Assembly (NCBI RefSeq): GCF_002794255.1
Contig: NZ_PGGW01000069.1
Location: forward strand, 186,001 to 250,000
Source of the DNA: Streptomyces carminius
Lineage (GTDB): Bacteria > Actinomycetota > Actinomycetes > Streptomycetales > Streptomycetaceae
Direction of reading: 5' to 3'
DNA length: 64,000 bases
Of the stretch, positions 42,241-50,223 are shown in pieces; the stretch's first letter is position 1, and each line of letters starts with the position of its first letter. The notes under the pieces are model-generated. The model was given only the letters and a program-made list of their open reading frames with translations, made no database searches and was not told the DNA's origin. A program made the position numbers and the translations under genes.

Positions 42241-44265
42241 TCACACGGCGCCGGAGGAGCCCTGTGCGGCCCGGGCGGGCGCCGCCGGGCCGGGCCGCCC
42301 CGCCCCGTCCACTCCGCCCGCCCCGTCCGCCACGAGCTGGGTGGCGGCGAGCCCGGCGTACAGCGCGTCCGAACCCAGCAGCTCCTCGTGGCGGCCCGTC
42401 GCACGCACCCGGCCGTTCTCCATGACCACGATGCGGTCGGCCCGCACCACCGTGGAGAGCCGGTGCGCGATGGCCAGGACGGTGGTCTCGGCCGAGAGTT
42501 CCACGACGACCTCCCGCAGGGCCGCCTCGTTGACCGCGTCCAGCTGCGAGGTGACCTCGTCGAGCAGCAGCAGCCCGGGCCTGCGCAGCAGCGCCCTGGC
42601 GATGGCGATCCGCTGGCGCTCACCGCCCGACAGTGTCACCCCCCGGTGCCCGACCTGGGTGTCCAGACCTTCGGGCAGCCGCTCGACGAGGCCGTCGAGC
42701 CGGGTGCGCGACACCGCGCGCCGCACCTCCTCCTCCGTGGCCCGCGGGGCGGCGAGGAGCAGGTTCTCCCGCAGGGTGCCTGCCAGCACGGGCGCGTCCT
42801 GCTCGACATAGGCGATCGCCGACCGCAGTTCGGCCAGCGGCCAGTCCCGGATGTCCCGGCCGCCGACGGAGACGGTGCCCGAGTCGTGGTCGTAGAAGCG
42901 TTCCAGCAGGGCGAACACCGTGGACTTCCCGGCGCCGGAGGGGCCCACGAGCGCCGTCAGCCCGCCGGCGGGCACCTCGAAGGTCACCTTCCGGTGTGCC
43001 GGGGCGCGCTCGCCGCCGTACCCGAAGACCACGTCCTCGAACGCGACGCCGACCGGAGCCGGCCGCCCGCCGGGCGGGGCACCGCCGGTGCCGTCGGTGT
43101 CATCGCCGGTGCCGCTGTCGCCGCTGTCGCCCCTGTCGGTGCCGTCGGTGCCGTCGGGGAACTCCCGCGGCAGCGACTCGACCTCCTGGATGCGCCGTAC
43201 CGCGGCCAGTCCGCTGTTCAGCCCCGTCCAGCCGTCGGTGAGCTGGCCGAGCGGGCCCATCAGCGCGAAGAGGTAGAGGAGGAAGGCGATCAGCGAGGAG
43301 ATCTCCATCGCCCCGGAAACGGCCCGGGCACCGCCGATCCCCAGCACGGCGAGGAAGGCGAACTGCACCGCCACGGACGTGGTGACCTCGGAGACCGAGG
43401 TCCACCCGGCCACCGCCACCCCGCGGTCGTGGGCCCGCCGCGCCGCCTCGGTGACGGCCGCGGTCTCGCGTTCCTCGGCCCCGCTCGCCTTGACCGTGCG
43501 GAACGCCTGCAACGAGCGGTCCAGCAGCGACCCCATCGCGCCGACCGCCTCCTGCGCCTGGAGCTGCGCCCGCTGGATCCTCGGCATGAGCAGCGCGAGC
43601 AGCCCCAGGGCGAGGAGCACGGCCAGCAGGGTGACGCCCAGGAGCACCAGGTCCACGACGGCCATCAGCACGATCGTGCCCAGCAGCATCAGCAGCCCGG
43701 TGACCGCTTCCACGATGCTGCGGGAGAGCACGGTGCGCAGCAGCGAGGTGTCACCGGTGGCGCGGGAGAGCAGGTCGCCGGGGGTGAGCCGGTCGACGGC
43801 CGCGACCCGCAGCCGCAGCATCCGGCCGACGAGCCGCCGCCGGGCGTGCAGGACGACGGCCTCGCCGGTGCGCGCCAGCAGGTATCTGCCGCCCGCCGCG
43901 AGGAACGCCCCGACGAGCACGACGAGGGTGAGGGCTATCAGCGGGCCCACCGGTGAGCGCCCCTGGGCGAAGGCGTCCACGGCGTACTTCGCCATCATCG
44001 GCATGGCGAGGTCCGCCCCGGAGCCGACCAGGGTCAGCAGCGCGCCGCCGAGCAGCGCTCCCCGGTGCGGCCGCACCCGGTCCCGGAGCAGCCGCAGCGG
44101 GGTGGTGCTGCCGGTGGTGCCGCCGGCGGGGCTACCGGCCTGTTCGGACGCCGCCGTCCCCGCCGTCCCCGCCGGGTCCGTCTCCGGTCCCGGTGCCGTG
44201 CTCGCCGCCATGCCCGTGCCCGCCCTCGCGCCCGCGCCCGTCCCCGGAGCCGCCGTCGTCGTCAT
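42241..44265 (-). CDS. Lasso peptide ABC exporter (D protein)
   Basis: A 674-residue half-size exporter: membrane domain of six helices from about residue 75, then an NBD with Walker A GPSGAGKST, Q-loop AYVEQDAPVLAG, signature LSGGERQRIAIARALL and Walker B LLLLDEVTSQLD. Last gene of the lasso operon; it would export the mature peptide and give immunity. The first 60 or so residues are low-complexity (Thr, Ala, Gly), and the ATG at 44265 makes the gene overlap the end of the B2 gene by 134 bases; a GTG near VRPHRG, past the B2 stop, is the alternative start. Confidence 0.88.
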   Translation of the reverse strand: MTTTAAPGTGAGARAGTGMAASTAPGPETDPAGTAGTAASEQAGSPAGGTTGSTTPLRLLRDRVRPHRGALLGGALLTLVGSGADLAMPMMAKYAVDAFAQGRSPVGPLIALTLVVLVGAFLAAGGRYLLARTGEAVVLHARRRLVGRMLRLRVAAVDRLTPGDLLSRATGDTSLLRTVLSRSIVEAVTGLLMLLGTIVLMAVVDLVLLGVTLLAVLLALGLLALLMPRIQRAQLQAQEAVGAMGSLLDRSLQAFRTVKASGAEERETAAVTEAARRAHDRGVAVAGWTSVSEVTTSVAVQFAFLAVLGIGGARAVSGAMEISSLIAFLLYLFALMGPLGQLTDGWTGLNSGLAAVRRIQEVESLPREFPDGTDGTDRGDSGDSGTGDDTDGTGGAPPGGRPAPVGVAFEDVVFGYGGERAPAHRKVTFEVPAGGLTALVGPSGAGKSTVFALLERFYDHDSGTVSVGGRDIRDWPLAELRSAIAYVEQDAPVLAGTLRENLLLAAPRATEEEVRRAVSRTRLDGLVERLPEGLDTQVGHRGVTLSGGERQRIAIARALLRRPGLLLLDEVTSQLDAVNEAALREVVVELSAETTVLAIAHRLSTVVRADRIVVMENGRVRATGRHEELLGSDALYAGLAATQLVADGAGGVDGAGRPGPAAPARAAQGSSGAV

Positions 44266-44686
44266 CGCCGCCCCCTTCGCGCACCGTGACCGTCATGAGC
44301 GGCCGGAGGTCCTCCGCCGACTGCTCGCCGACCGCCCTGCCCCCGGCCCGCACCCAGGCGTGCGGTGAGAAGGGCGGCGCGCCGCGCACCCCCACGCACC
44401 AGTCGGGCCACACGCCCGACATCCGGCAGGCCAGCGCGATCGCGATGGAGCGGGGCAGGCAGCCGTACCAGCCGGCGCACCGGCGGCTGGTGGCCACCAC
44501 CGCCTCGTACACCCGGAGGGTCTCCTCGTACCCGGCGGGGCGGGCGCCGCGGCTGACCCGGGCCAGCACCCGGCGCAGCCTTCCCGGCCGCAGCCGGCTC
44601 AGGACGAGGGCCGCGGCGACGGCGGTGCGCAGCCGCGGCCCGCCGGAGCCCGAACCCCGGCGGGGCATGGTCATCTCGGTGGTCAT
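44132..44686 (-). CDS. Lasso peptide leader protease B2 (transglutaminase-like)
   Basis: A 184-residue cysteine protease that cuts the leader from the precursor. Cys76 in WYGCLPRSIAIAL and His109 in FSPHAWVRAGG are the catalytic pair; where relatives usually have Asp as third member the sequence reads VGEQ, so Glu121 may serve. After about residue 135 the protein becomes a Gly/Asp/His-rich tail (EGGGDDDDGGSGDGRG, GHGHGG) not typical of B2, encoded where the exporter gene begins. The ATG overlaps the B1 stop as ATGA. Confidence 0.88.
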   Translation of the reverse strand: MTTEMTMPRRGSGSGGPRLRTAVAAALVLSRLRPGRLRRVLARVSRGARPAGYEETLRVYEAVVATSRRCAGWYGCLPRSIAIALACRMSGVWPDWCVGVRGAPPFSPHAWVRAGGRAVGEQSAEDLRPLMTVTVREGGGDDDDGGSGDGRGREGGHGHGGEHGTGTGDGPGGDGGDGGVRTGR

Positions 44687-44934
44687 CGGCTGATGATCTC
44701 CGCCTCGGCCAGCTGACGGGTCAGCTCCTCGACGTCGGCCTCCGCCTCGGCGCGTTCGACGTCGAACTCCTCCAGCAGCCGCTCGACGGCGGCCTCCCGG
44801 CCCAGCCCCTCGGCCAGCGCGTTCACCACGACGGCGCCGCACTCGTTGAGCTGCCAGTAGGTGCCGCTGCGCTCGTCGAGCAGCACGGCACCGTACTCGG
44901 TGGTGGTGAGGGCCACGCCCTGCCTGAGTTTCAA
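44683..44934 (-). CDS. Lasso peptide B1 protein (PqqD-like leader-binding RRE)
   Basis: An 83-residue winged-helix recognition element starting at TTG 44934, which overlaps the cyclase stop as TTGA; no ATG or GTG is available. TEYGAVLLDERSGTYWQLNECGAVVV and LLEEFDVERAEAEADVEELT are the typical PqqD/B1 pattern. It binds the precursor leader and brings it to B2. Separate B1 and B2 genes are usual in actinobacteria. Confidence 0.88.
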   Translation of the reverse strand: MKLRQGVALTTTEYGAVLLDERSGTYWQLNECGAVVVNALAEGLGREAAVERLLEEFDVERAEAEADVEELTRQLAEAEIISR

Positions 44935-46871
44935 GAGACCGCCTCGCTCTTCGCCGACTTCTCGGGGTTGTTCTCGGGATCGTTCCCGGACGCGCTCCCG
45001 GGGCCGCGGCGGGGCTCCCCGGCCGGCCAGGCATCCCGGGCCGTACGCAGCCAGGCCTCGCAGGACACCGGCGCGTCGATCGGGTACTGCTGGAGGAGGG
45101 GCGAGAACGGGTCGTCGGCCAGCCGGCCCAGCTGCCGGGCGTCGACCAGCCCGTGCCCGGCCAGGAGGGAACCGTCCCACAGCGCGCGCAGCTCGCCGGA
45201 GTGCTCGCGCAGCCCCCGCACGTCGTCGGCCGCCATGTGGTCCTTGGTGGTCCTGGCCAGCAGCCGGGCGGGCACCACCTCGCGCATGGCGGCCACCAGC
45301 AGCGGCTTGTACCGCCAGGGGACCACCCGGTCCTCGGTGCGGACGGCGAGGACGGCCTCGACGACCCGGTCGTCGTAGAAGGGCGCGGCCACCGGCAGGC
45401 CGACGGTGACGCCCACGTCCTCCAGCGCCTGGAAGACCCGGGCCCCCAGCCGCACGGCGTCGAGGTCCGCGTGCCGCCCGGGGCGGGGGCTCAGCGGCTC
45501 GGCGTGCCCGGCGGCCGTACGGAGTTCGTCCAGGATCAGCGTCCGGGCGCCGTCGGTGAACCAGGGCGGCATCGACTGCCGCATCCCCCAGGAGAGCAGC
45601 GGGGTGCGGCCGGCGGCCGGCGGTTCGGGCGTCACGGCGCCGGCCAGCCAGTCGGCGTACGAGGGGCGCGCGACCATGCCGCGCAGGGTGGGCAGCAGCG
45701 GCCAGCCGAGCTGGTGCCGCAGCGCGCCGATCCGGCGCCACGCCTTCAGCGGGCTGCCCGGGAGCAGGTCTAGACAGGCCGCCGGCAGGCCGTTGAAGAG
45801 CTCGTCCCCGCCGTATCCGGTGAGGTGGTACTGGGAGCCGCTCGCGGCGGCGTGGCCGGTCAGCAGCTGTGCCCGGGCCCGCGCGGGGGCGACGGGGAAG
45901 GGCTCGTCGAGCAGTTCCGCGGCGTTCCCCCGCAGGTCCGCGTAGAACAGCGGCACCTCGTCGGCCGGAACGACGTGGTGCTCGACGGGGAGGGCGGTGA
46001 TCCGGCGGGCGTCCTCCGCGCCGCGGCGGGCCCATGTCTCGTCCTCGGCGTGGCCGTCCCGCGCGGCGGCGGTCAGCAGGGTCGTCTCCCGGTCGCCCGC
46101 GCGCAGGGCGAGGAAGGTGACGGAGGTGGAGTCCAGTCCGCCGGAGAGCTCGCAGCTGATCCGGGTGCGCCCCGCGAGATGGGCGCGGACGGACTCGGTG
46201 AGCGCGGCGGCGAGCAGCGGGGCGCCCCGGGCGGTGTCGAGCTCCGGCTCCGGGGGATGCCACCAGCGCCACACGGTGTGCCCGGCGCCGGAGCCGCCGG
46301 GGCCGTCGCGCAGGCTGAGCGCGTGGGCCGGGTCGAGCTCCTCCAGCCCCCGCCACACCGGGCGGTGCCGCAGTGGGTGCGGTACGACGTCCAGCAGGCG
46401 CAGGGCGAGCGCGCCCTCGTCGAGCTCCGCCCCGGTCAGGTGCGCCAGGACCGCCGGGCGGTCGGAAACGAGGCGGCCGCGGCCGTGCCGGGCGTGGTAG
46501 ACGCGCCGGTGTCCGGACGCGGTGCCCCGGACGCAGACCTCCCCGCCCACCCGGGAGACCACGTGGTGGATGCCGGGCAGCCGGGTCAGCCGCCGGTGGA
46601 GGTCGGCGGTGTCGCGGGCCGGTTCCAGGATCCCGGCGAGCACGTCCTCGGGGACGGGGGCCGGGCCGATCAGTACGAGGGAGTCGTCGCCGCGGGTGAC
46701 CCGGCTGACCTGCCGGAAGGGGAGGCGGAAGACGATCCAGGGGCGTCCGGAGGGATGGGGCACGAAGTGCGGTCCCTCCGCCGCCGGGCGAAGATGCCCG
46801 GCCACGGCCTGCCCTTCGGCCGTGTCCGGGAGGACCGCGAAGAAGTCACGCAGGTGACCGGGCATCTTCAT
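44931..46871 (-). CDS. Lasso cyclase C (asparagine synthetase-like)
   Basis: A 646-residue ATP-dependent macrolactam synthetase. The N-terminal glutaminase-like half lacks the catalytic Cys1 of true asparagine synthetase, as expected for lasso cyclases. The C-terminal synthetase half has ISCELSGGLDSTSVTFLAL (PPi loop SGGLDS) and TGYGGDELFNG. It activates the core Glu9 side chain and joins it to Gly1. RBS TAGGAG favours ATG 46871 or the ATG two codons later. Confidence 0.92.
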   Translation of the reverse strand: MKMPGHLRDFFAVLPDTAEGQAVAGHLRPAAEGPHFVPHPSGRPWIVFRLPFRQVSRVTRGDDSLVLIGPAPVPEDVLAGILEPARDTADLHRRLTRLPGIHHVVSRVGGEVCVRGTASGHRRVYHARHGRGRLVSDRPAVLAHLTGAELDEGALALRLLDVVPHPLRHRPVWRGLEELDPAHALSLRDGPGGSGAGHTVWRWWHPPEPELDTARGAPLLAAALTESVRAHLAGRTRISCELSGGLDSTSVTFLALRAGDRETTLLTAAARDGHAEDETWARRGAEDARRITALPVEHHVVPADEVPLFYADLRGNAAELLDEPFPVAPARARAQLLTGHAAASGSQYHLTGYGGDELFNGLPAACLDLLPGSPLKAWRRIGALRHQLGWPLLPTLRGMVARPSYADWLAGAVTPEPPAAGRTPLLSWGMRQSMPPWFTDGARTLILDELRTAAGHAEPLSPRPGRHADLDAVRLGARVFQALEDVGVTVGLPVAAPFYDDRVVEAVLAVRTEDRVVPWRYKPLLVAAMREVVPARLLARTTKDHMAADDVRGLREHSGELRALWDGSLLAGHGLVDARQLGRLADDPFSPLLQQYPIDAPVSCEAWLRTARDAWPAGEPRRGPGSASGNDPENNPEKSAKSEAVS

Positions 46872-46896
46872 CTCCTACGGGTTCGTCTCCTGCGGG

Positions 46897-47022
46897 TCAG
46901 ACGATCCGGCGGGAGAGGAACTCCTTGTAGGAGCCGTAGAAGTAACCCGCGGTCTTCTTGCCGAAGCTCCCCTGGTTGAAGAGGGCGGGCTTCACATAGG
47001 TCTTCTTCTGCGTCTTCTTCAC
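46897..47022 (-). CDS. Lasso peptide precursor A, core GYFYGSYKEFLSRRIV
   Basis: A 41-residue precursor from GTG 47022, too short for most gene finders. The leader has YVKPALFNQGSFGKKT, an exact fit to the lasso leader pattern YxxPxLxxxGxFxxxT, with Thr24 at position -2. The predicted core starts at Gly26: ring G1-E9 (GYFYGSYKE) and tail FLSRRIV, no Cys, so class II. From memory SRO15-2005 of S. roseosporus is GYFVGSYKEYWSRRII; 12 of 16 residues agree. GAGGAGAG lies about 10 bases before the start. Confidence 0.92.
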   Translation of the reverse strand: MKKTQKKTYVKPALFNQGSFGKKTAGYFYGSYKEFLSRRIV

Positions 47023-47228
47023 GTCTTGTGCTCTCCTCTGGTGACAGAACAGCCGTGTACGGCTGCGAACATCCGCGCCGCACCCGGGCTGTTGCTGGAG
47101 TGGCGAACGGGATCACATTCACAACTAGCCAGAGGCACATGCAACGCACTTTTGCGCCAACCTCGATCAGCGGGCGAGATGTACTGTTTGCCAAAGGAAC
47201 GGGCTCGCGCTCATATGATCACCCGGCC

Positions 47229-47257
47229 GTCCCGGTCCCGGCCGCCGGGACCGGGAC
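47229..47257 (-). terminator. copA terminator shielding the lasso cluster
   Basis: GTCCCGGTCCCGG (47229-47241) and its perfect reverse complement (47245-47257) with a 3-base loop, 13 bases past the copA stop in the direction of transcription. It separates copA from the lasso operon, whose own promoter should lie in 47023-47228, a locally AT-richer stretch. Confidence 0.7.
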
Positions 47258-47270
47258 AGCCGGGCACCGG

Positions 47271-49631
47271 TCAGTGGAAGGTGCGCAGCCGCAGGCTGTT
47301 GGTGACCACGAAGACCGAGGAGAAGGCCATGGCGGCACCGGCGATCATGGGGTTGAGCAGACCGGCGGCGGCCAGCGGCAGGGCGGCGACGTTGTAGCCG
47401 AACGCCCAGAAGAGGTTGCCCTTGATGGTGCCCAGGGTGCGGCGGGAGAGCCGGATGGCGTCGGCGGCGACGCGCAGGTCGCCGCGGACCAGGGTGAGGT
47501 CGCCGGCCTCGATGGCGGCGTCGGTGCCGGTGCCCATGGCCAGGCCGAGGTCGGCCTGGGCGAGGGCGGCGGCGTCGTTGACGCCGTCGCCGACCATCGC
47601 GACGGTGCGGCCCTCGGCCTGGAGGCGCTTGACGGCCTCGACCTTGTCCTCGGGCATGACCTCGGCGATCACGGTCTCGGGGGAGGGGTCGATGCCCACC
47701 TCACGGGCGACGGCCTCGGCCACGGCGCGGTTGTCGCCGGTGAGCAGGACGGGGGTCAGACCCAGGGCGCGCAGCCGGCCGACGGCCTCGGCGCTGGTGG
47801 GCTTGACCGCGTCGGCCACCGTCAGCACCCCGCGTACCGCTCCGTCCCAGACGACCAGGACCGCGGTACGGCCCGCCGCCTGGGCGGCGTCCCGGGCCCC
47901 GGCCAGCTCCCGGGGGAGCCCGGGAGAGACGCCGCCGGTGCCGCCGGTGCCGCCGGTGAGCAGCTGCTCCCGGCCGACGAGCACCTCACGGCCCTCGACG
48001 GTGCCCCGCACGCCCAGTCCGGGGAGGTTGGCGAATCCCTCGGGGACGGGCAGGGTGCCGAACCTCTCGGCCGCCCCGGCGGCGATGGCCTGGGCGATGG
48101 GGTGCTCGGAGGCGTGCTCCAGCGCCCCGGCCAGCCGCAGCACCTCGTCCTCGGCGGTGCCCTCCGCGGCGACGACGTCCCGCAGCTCCATCCGGCCGGT
48201 GGTGACGGTGCCGGTCTTGTCCAGCACGACCGTGTCCGCGCGCCGGGTGTTCTCCAGGACCTCGGGTCCCTTGATGAGGATGCCGAGCTGGGCGCCGCGC
48301 CCGGTGCCGACCAGCAGCGCGGTGGGGGTGGCCAGACCCAGGGCGCAGGGGCAGGCGATGATCAGGACGGCGACGGCGGCGGTGAACGCGGCGGTCGCCC
48401 CGCCGCCGGTGGCGAGCCAGAAGCCCAGGGTGCCCAGGGCCAGCAGGATGACGACGGGCACGAAGACCGCCGAGACGCGGTCGGCCAGCCGCTGCACCTC
48501 CGCCTTGCCGCTCTGCGCGTCCTCCACCAGCTTCGCCATCCGCGCCAGCCGGGTGTCGGCGCCGACCCGGGTGGCCGCCACGACCAGCCGTCCGGAGGTG
48601 TTGACGGTCGCCCCGGTCACCGTGTCGCCCGCGGTGACGTCCACCGGGACCGACTCGCCGGTCAGCATGGCGGTGTCCACGGCCGAGGAACCCTCGACGA
48701 CGGTGCCGTCGGTGGCGATCTTCTCCCCGGGGCGGACGACGAAGTGGTCGCCGACCGCCAGCGAGTCGGCCGGAACGCGTTCCTCCCGGCCTCCGCGCAG
48801 GACGGTGACCTCCTTGGCGCCCAGTTCCAGCAGGGCGCGCAGGGCGGCGCCCGCGCTCCGCTTGGAGCGCGCCTCCAGATGGCGGCCGAGCAGGATGAAC
48901 GTGGTCACCCCGGCCGCGACCTCCAGATAGAGGGCGGAGGAGGCGTCCGTCCGGGAGACGGTGAACTCGAAGCCGTGCCGCATCCCCGGCATCCCGGCGT
49001 GGCCGAGGAACAGCGCCCACAGCGACCAGCCGAAGGCGGCGAGCGTGCCCAGCGAGACCAGGGTGTCCATGGTGGCCGCGCCGTGCCGGGCGTTGGTCCA
49101 GGCCGCGCGGTGGAAGGGCAGGGCGCCCCAGACCACCACGGGCGCGGCCAGCGTCAGGGACAGCCACTGCCAGTTGTCGAACTGCAGCGCGGGGATCATC
49201 GACAGCAGCACGACCGGCGCCGACAGCACCAGTGAGATCCAGAAGCGCTGCCGCAGCGCGTCCGTCTCCCCGCCGGTGTCCGTACCGCCGTCCGCGCCGT
49301 CCGCGCCGCCCGTGCTGTCCGCGCTGCCGCCCGTGCCGCCGTCCGGCCGCCGGGCGGCGGGCGGCTCGGGGAGGGCGGCGGTGTAGCCGGTCCTCTCGAC
49401 CGTGGCGATGAGGTCGTCCACGGTGACCCCGTCGGGGTAGGAGACGCGGGCCTTCTCCGTGGCGAAGTTGACGGTGGCGCTCACCCCGTCCATCCGGTTG
49501 AGCTTCTTCTCGACGCGGGCGGCGCACGAGGCGCAGGTCATCCCGCCGACGGCGAGTTCGACCTCGGAGGCCGCCGCCGGTTGTCCGGCGGCCGTGGTCG
49601 TACTGGTGATGGTGTCGGTCGTACCGCTCAT
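47271..49631 (-). CDS. copA: Copper-exporting P1B-type ATPase
   Basis: A 786-residue heavy-metal ATPase. One N-terminal metal-binding domain (GMTCASC, Cys33 and Cys36), eight predicted membrane helices, the ion motif CPC (Cys427, Cys429) in IIACPCALGLATP, phosphorylation site DKTGT (Asp471), HP motif region EHPIAQAI, and GDGVNDAAALAQADLG. This is the CopA (Cu+) set. It is followed by a strong terminator and preceded by the copZ gene and a CsoR-type operator, giving a copper-induced operon. The linker after the first domain is Gly/Ser/Thr/Asp-rich. Confidence 0.94.
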   Translation of the reverse strand: MSGTTDTITSTTTAAGQPAAASEVELAVGGMTCASCAARVEKKLNRMDGVSATVNFATEKARVSYPDGVTVDDLIATVERTGYTAALPEPPAARRPDGGTGGSADSTGGADGADGGTDTGGETDALRQRFWISLVLSAPVVLLSMIPALQFDNWQWLSLTLAAPVVVWGALPFHRAAWTNARHGAATMDTLVSLGTLAAFGWSLWALFLGHAGMPGMRHGFEFTVSRTDASSALYLEVAAGVTTFILLGRHLEARSKRSAGAALRALLELGAKEVTVLRGGREERVPADSLAVGDHFVVRPGEKIATDGTVVEGSSAVDTAMLTGESVPVDVTAGDTVTGATVNTSGRLVVAATRVGADTRLARMAKLVEDAQSGKAEVQRLADRVSAVFVPVVILLALGTLGFWLATGGGATAAFTAAVAVLIIACPCALGLATPTALLVGTGRGAQLGILIKGPEVLENTRRADTVVLDKTGTVTTGRMELRDVVAAEGTAEDEVLRLAGALEHASEHPIAQAIAAGAAERFGTLPVPEGFANLPGLGVRGTVEGREVLVGREQLLTGGTGGTGGVSPGLPRELAGARDAAQAAGRTAVLVVWDGAVRGVLTVADAVKPTSAEAVGRLRALGLTPVLLTGDNRAVAEAVAREVGIDPSPETVIAEVMPEDKVEAVKRLQAEGRTVAMVGDGVNDAAALAQADLGLAMGTGTDAAIEAGDLTLVRGDLRVAADAIRLSRRTLGTIKGNLFWAFGYNVAALPLAAAGLLNPMIAGAAMAFSSVFVVTNSLRLRTFH

Positions 49632-49711
49632 GGTGACCTCCGTAAGTTGTCAGGCGGCCCGGGAGGACCGGGCCGTACCACTCGCGCGGCTGCGCGGCGG
49701 CGGTACGGCCC

Positions 49712-49738
49712 GGGCGGTGGGGTGGGGTGGGGTGGTGG
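49712..49738 (+). repeat. G-run tract (GGGG)n between copZ and copA
   Basis: GGG at 49712, then three GGGG runs separated by single T (49719-49732) and two GG. On the plus (template) strand it can form a G-quadruplex; the mRNA there is C-rich. It may dampen read-through from copZ to copA. Confidence 0.5.
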
Positions 49739-49749
49739 CCGGACGGTGG

Positions 49750-49968
49750 TCAGGCCCGGCCGGCGAGTTCGTAGCCCGCCTCGTCCACGGCGGCGCGTAC
49801 CGCCTCGTCGTCCAGTTCGCGGGTGGACGTGACGGTCACCAGCCCGGTCGAGGCGGCGGCCTCGACCCCGGTGACGCCGTCGATCCCGGAGACCTCCTCG
49901 GTGACCGCGCCCTCGCAGTGGCCGCAGGTCATGCCGGTGACCTTGTAGGTGGTGGTGACGGTGCTCAT
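49750..49968 (-). CDS. copZ: Copper chaperone (HMA domain)
   Basis: A 72-residue ferredoxin-like metal-binding protein with KVTGMTCGHCEGAVTEEVSG (CxxC copper site) and DEAGYEL. It is the first gene after the CsoR-type operator and lies upstream of copA, to which it delivers Cu+. Confidence 0.92.
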   Translation of the reverse strand: MSTVTTTYKVTGMTCGHCEGAVTEEVSGIDGVTGVEAAASTGLVTVTSTRELDDEAVRAAVDEAGYELAGRA

Positions 49969-50041
49969 GGCTGTTGCTCCTTCGAACGGTCCCTCGGTGA
50001 CGCCCGTCAGTGCGGACGTGTGTTCCGACGATGACCACACT

Positions 50042-50058
50042 ATACCCCTAGGGGGTAT
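50042..50058 (-). promoter_or_regulatory. CsoR-type copper operator
   Basis: ATACCCCTAGGGGGTAT is the pseudopalindrome bound by CsoR-family repressors in actinobacteria, 74 bases before copZ. The csoR gene itself is not in the window. Confidence 0.8.
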
Positions 50059-50223
50059 TAAGCAAAGGCGCTCCGCCGGTGCGCGCCCGCCGTGCGCCCC
50101 CGGTGGCGGAAGCGGTCGCCGGACCCGCCGCCGGGGCCTGTCCGCGCGGCCGGGTAAGGTGCCCGCCGGTGCGGTACCGGGGTGGAAGAACGATCGGCAG
50201 CAGCGACAGCGGGAGCGTCTCAG

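Noticed and set aside
47028..49235. Plus-strand frame of 735 residues opposite copA
   Set aside because: Antisense shadow of copA; no motifs and typical Gly/Ala/Arg/Gln composition of a GC-rich antisense frame.
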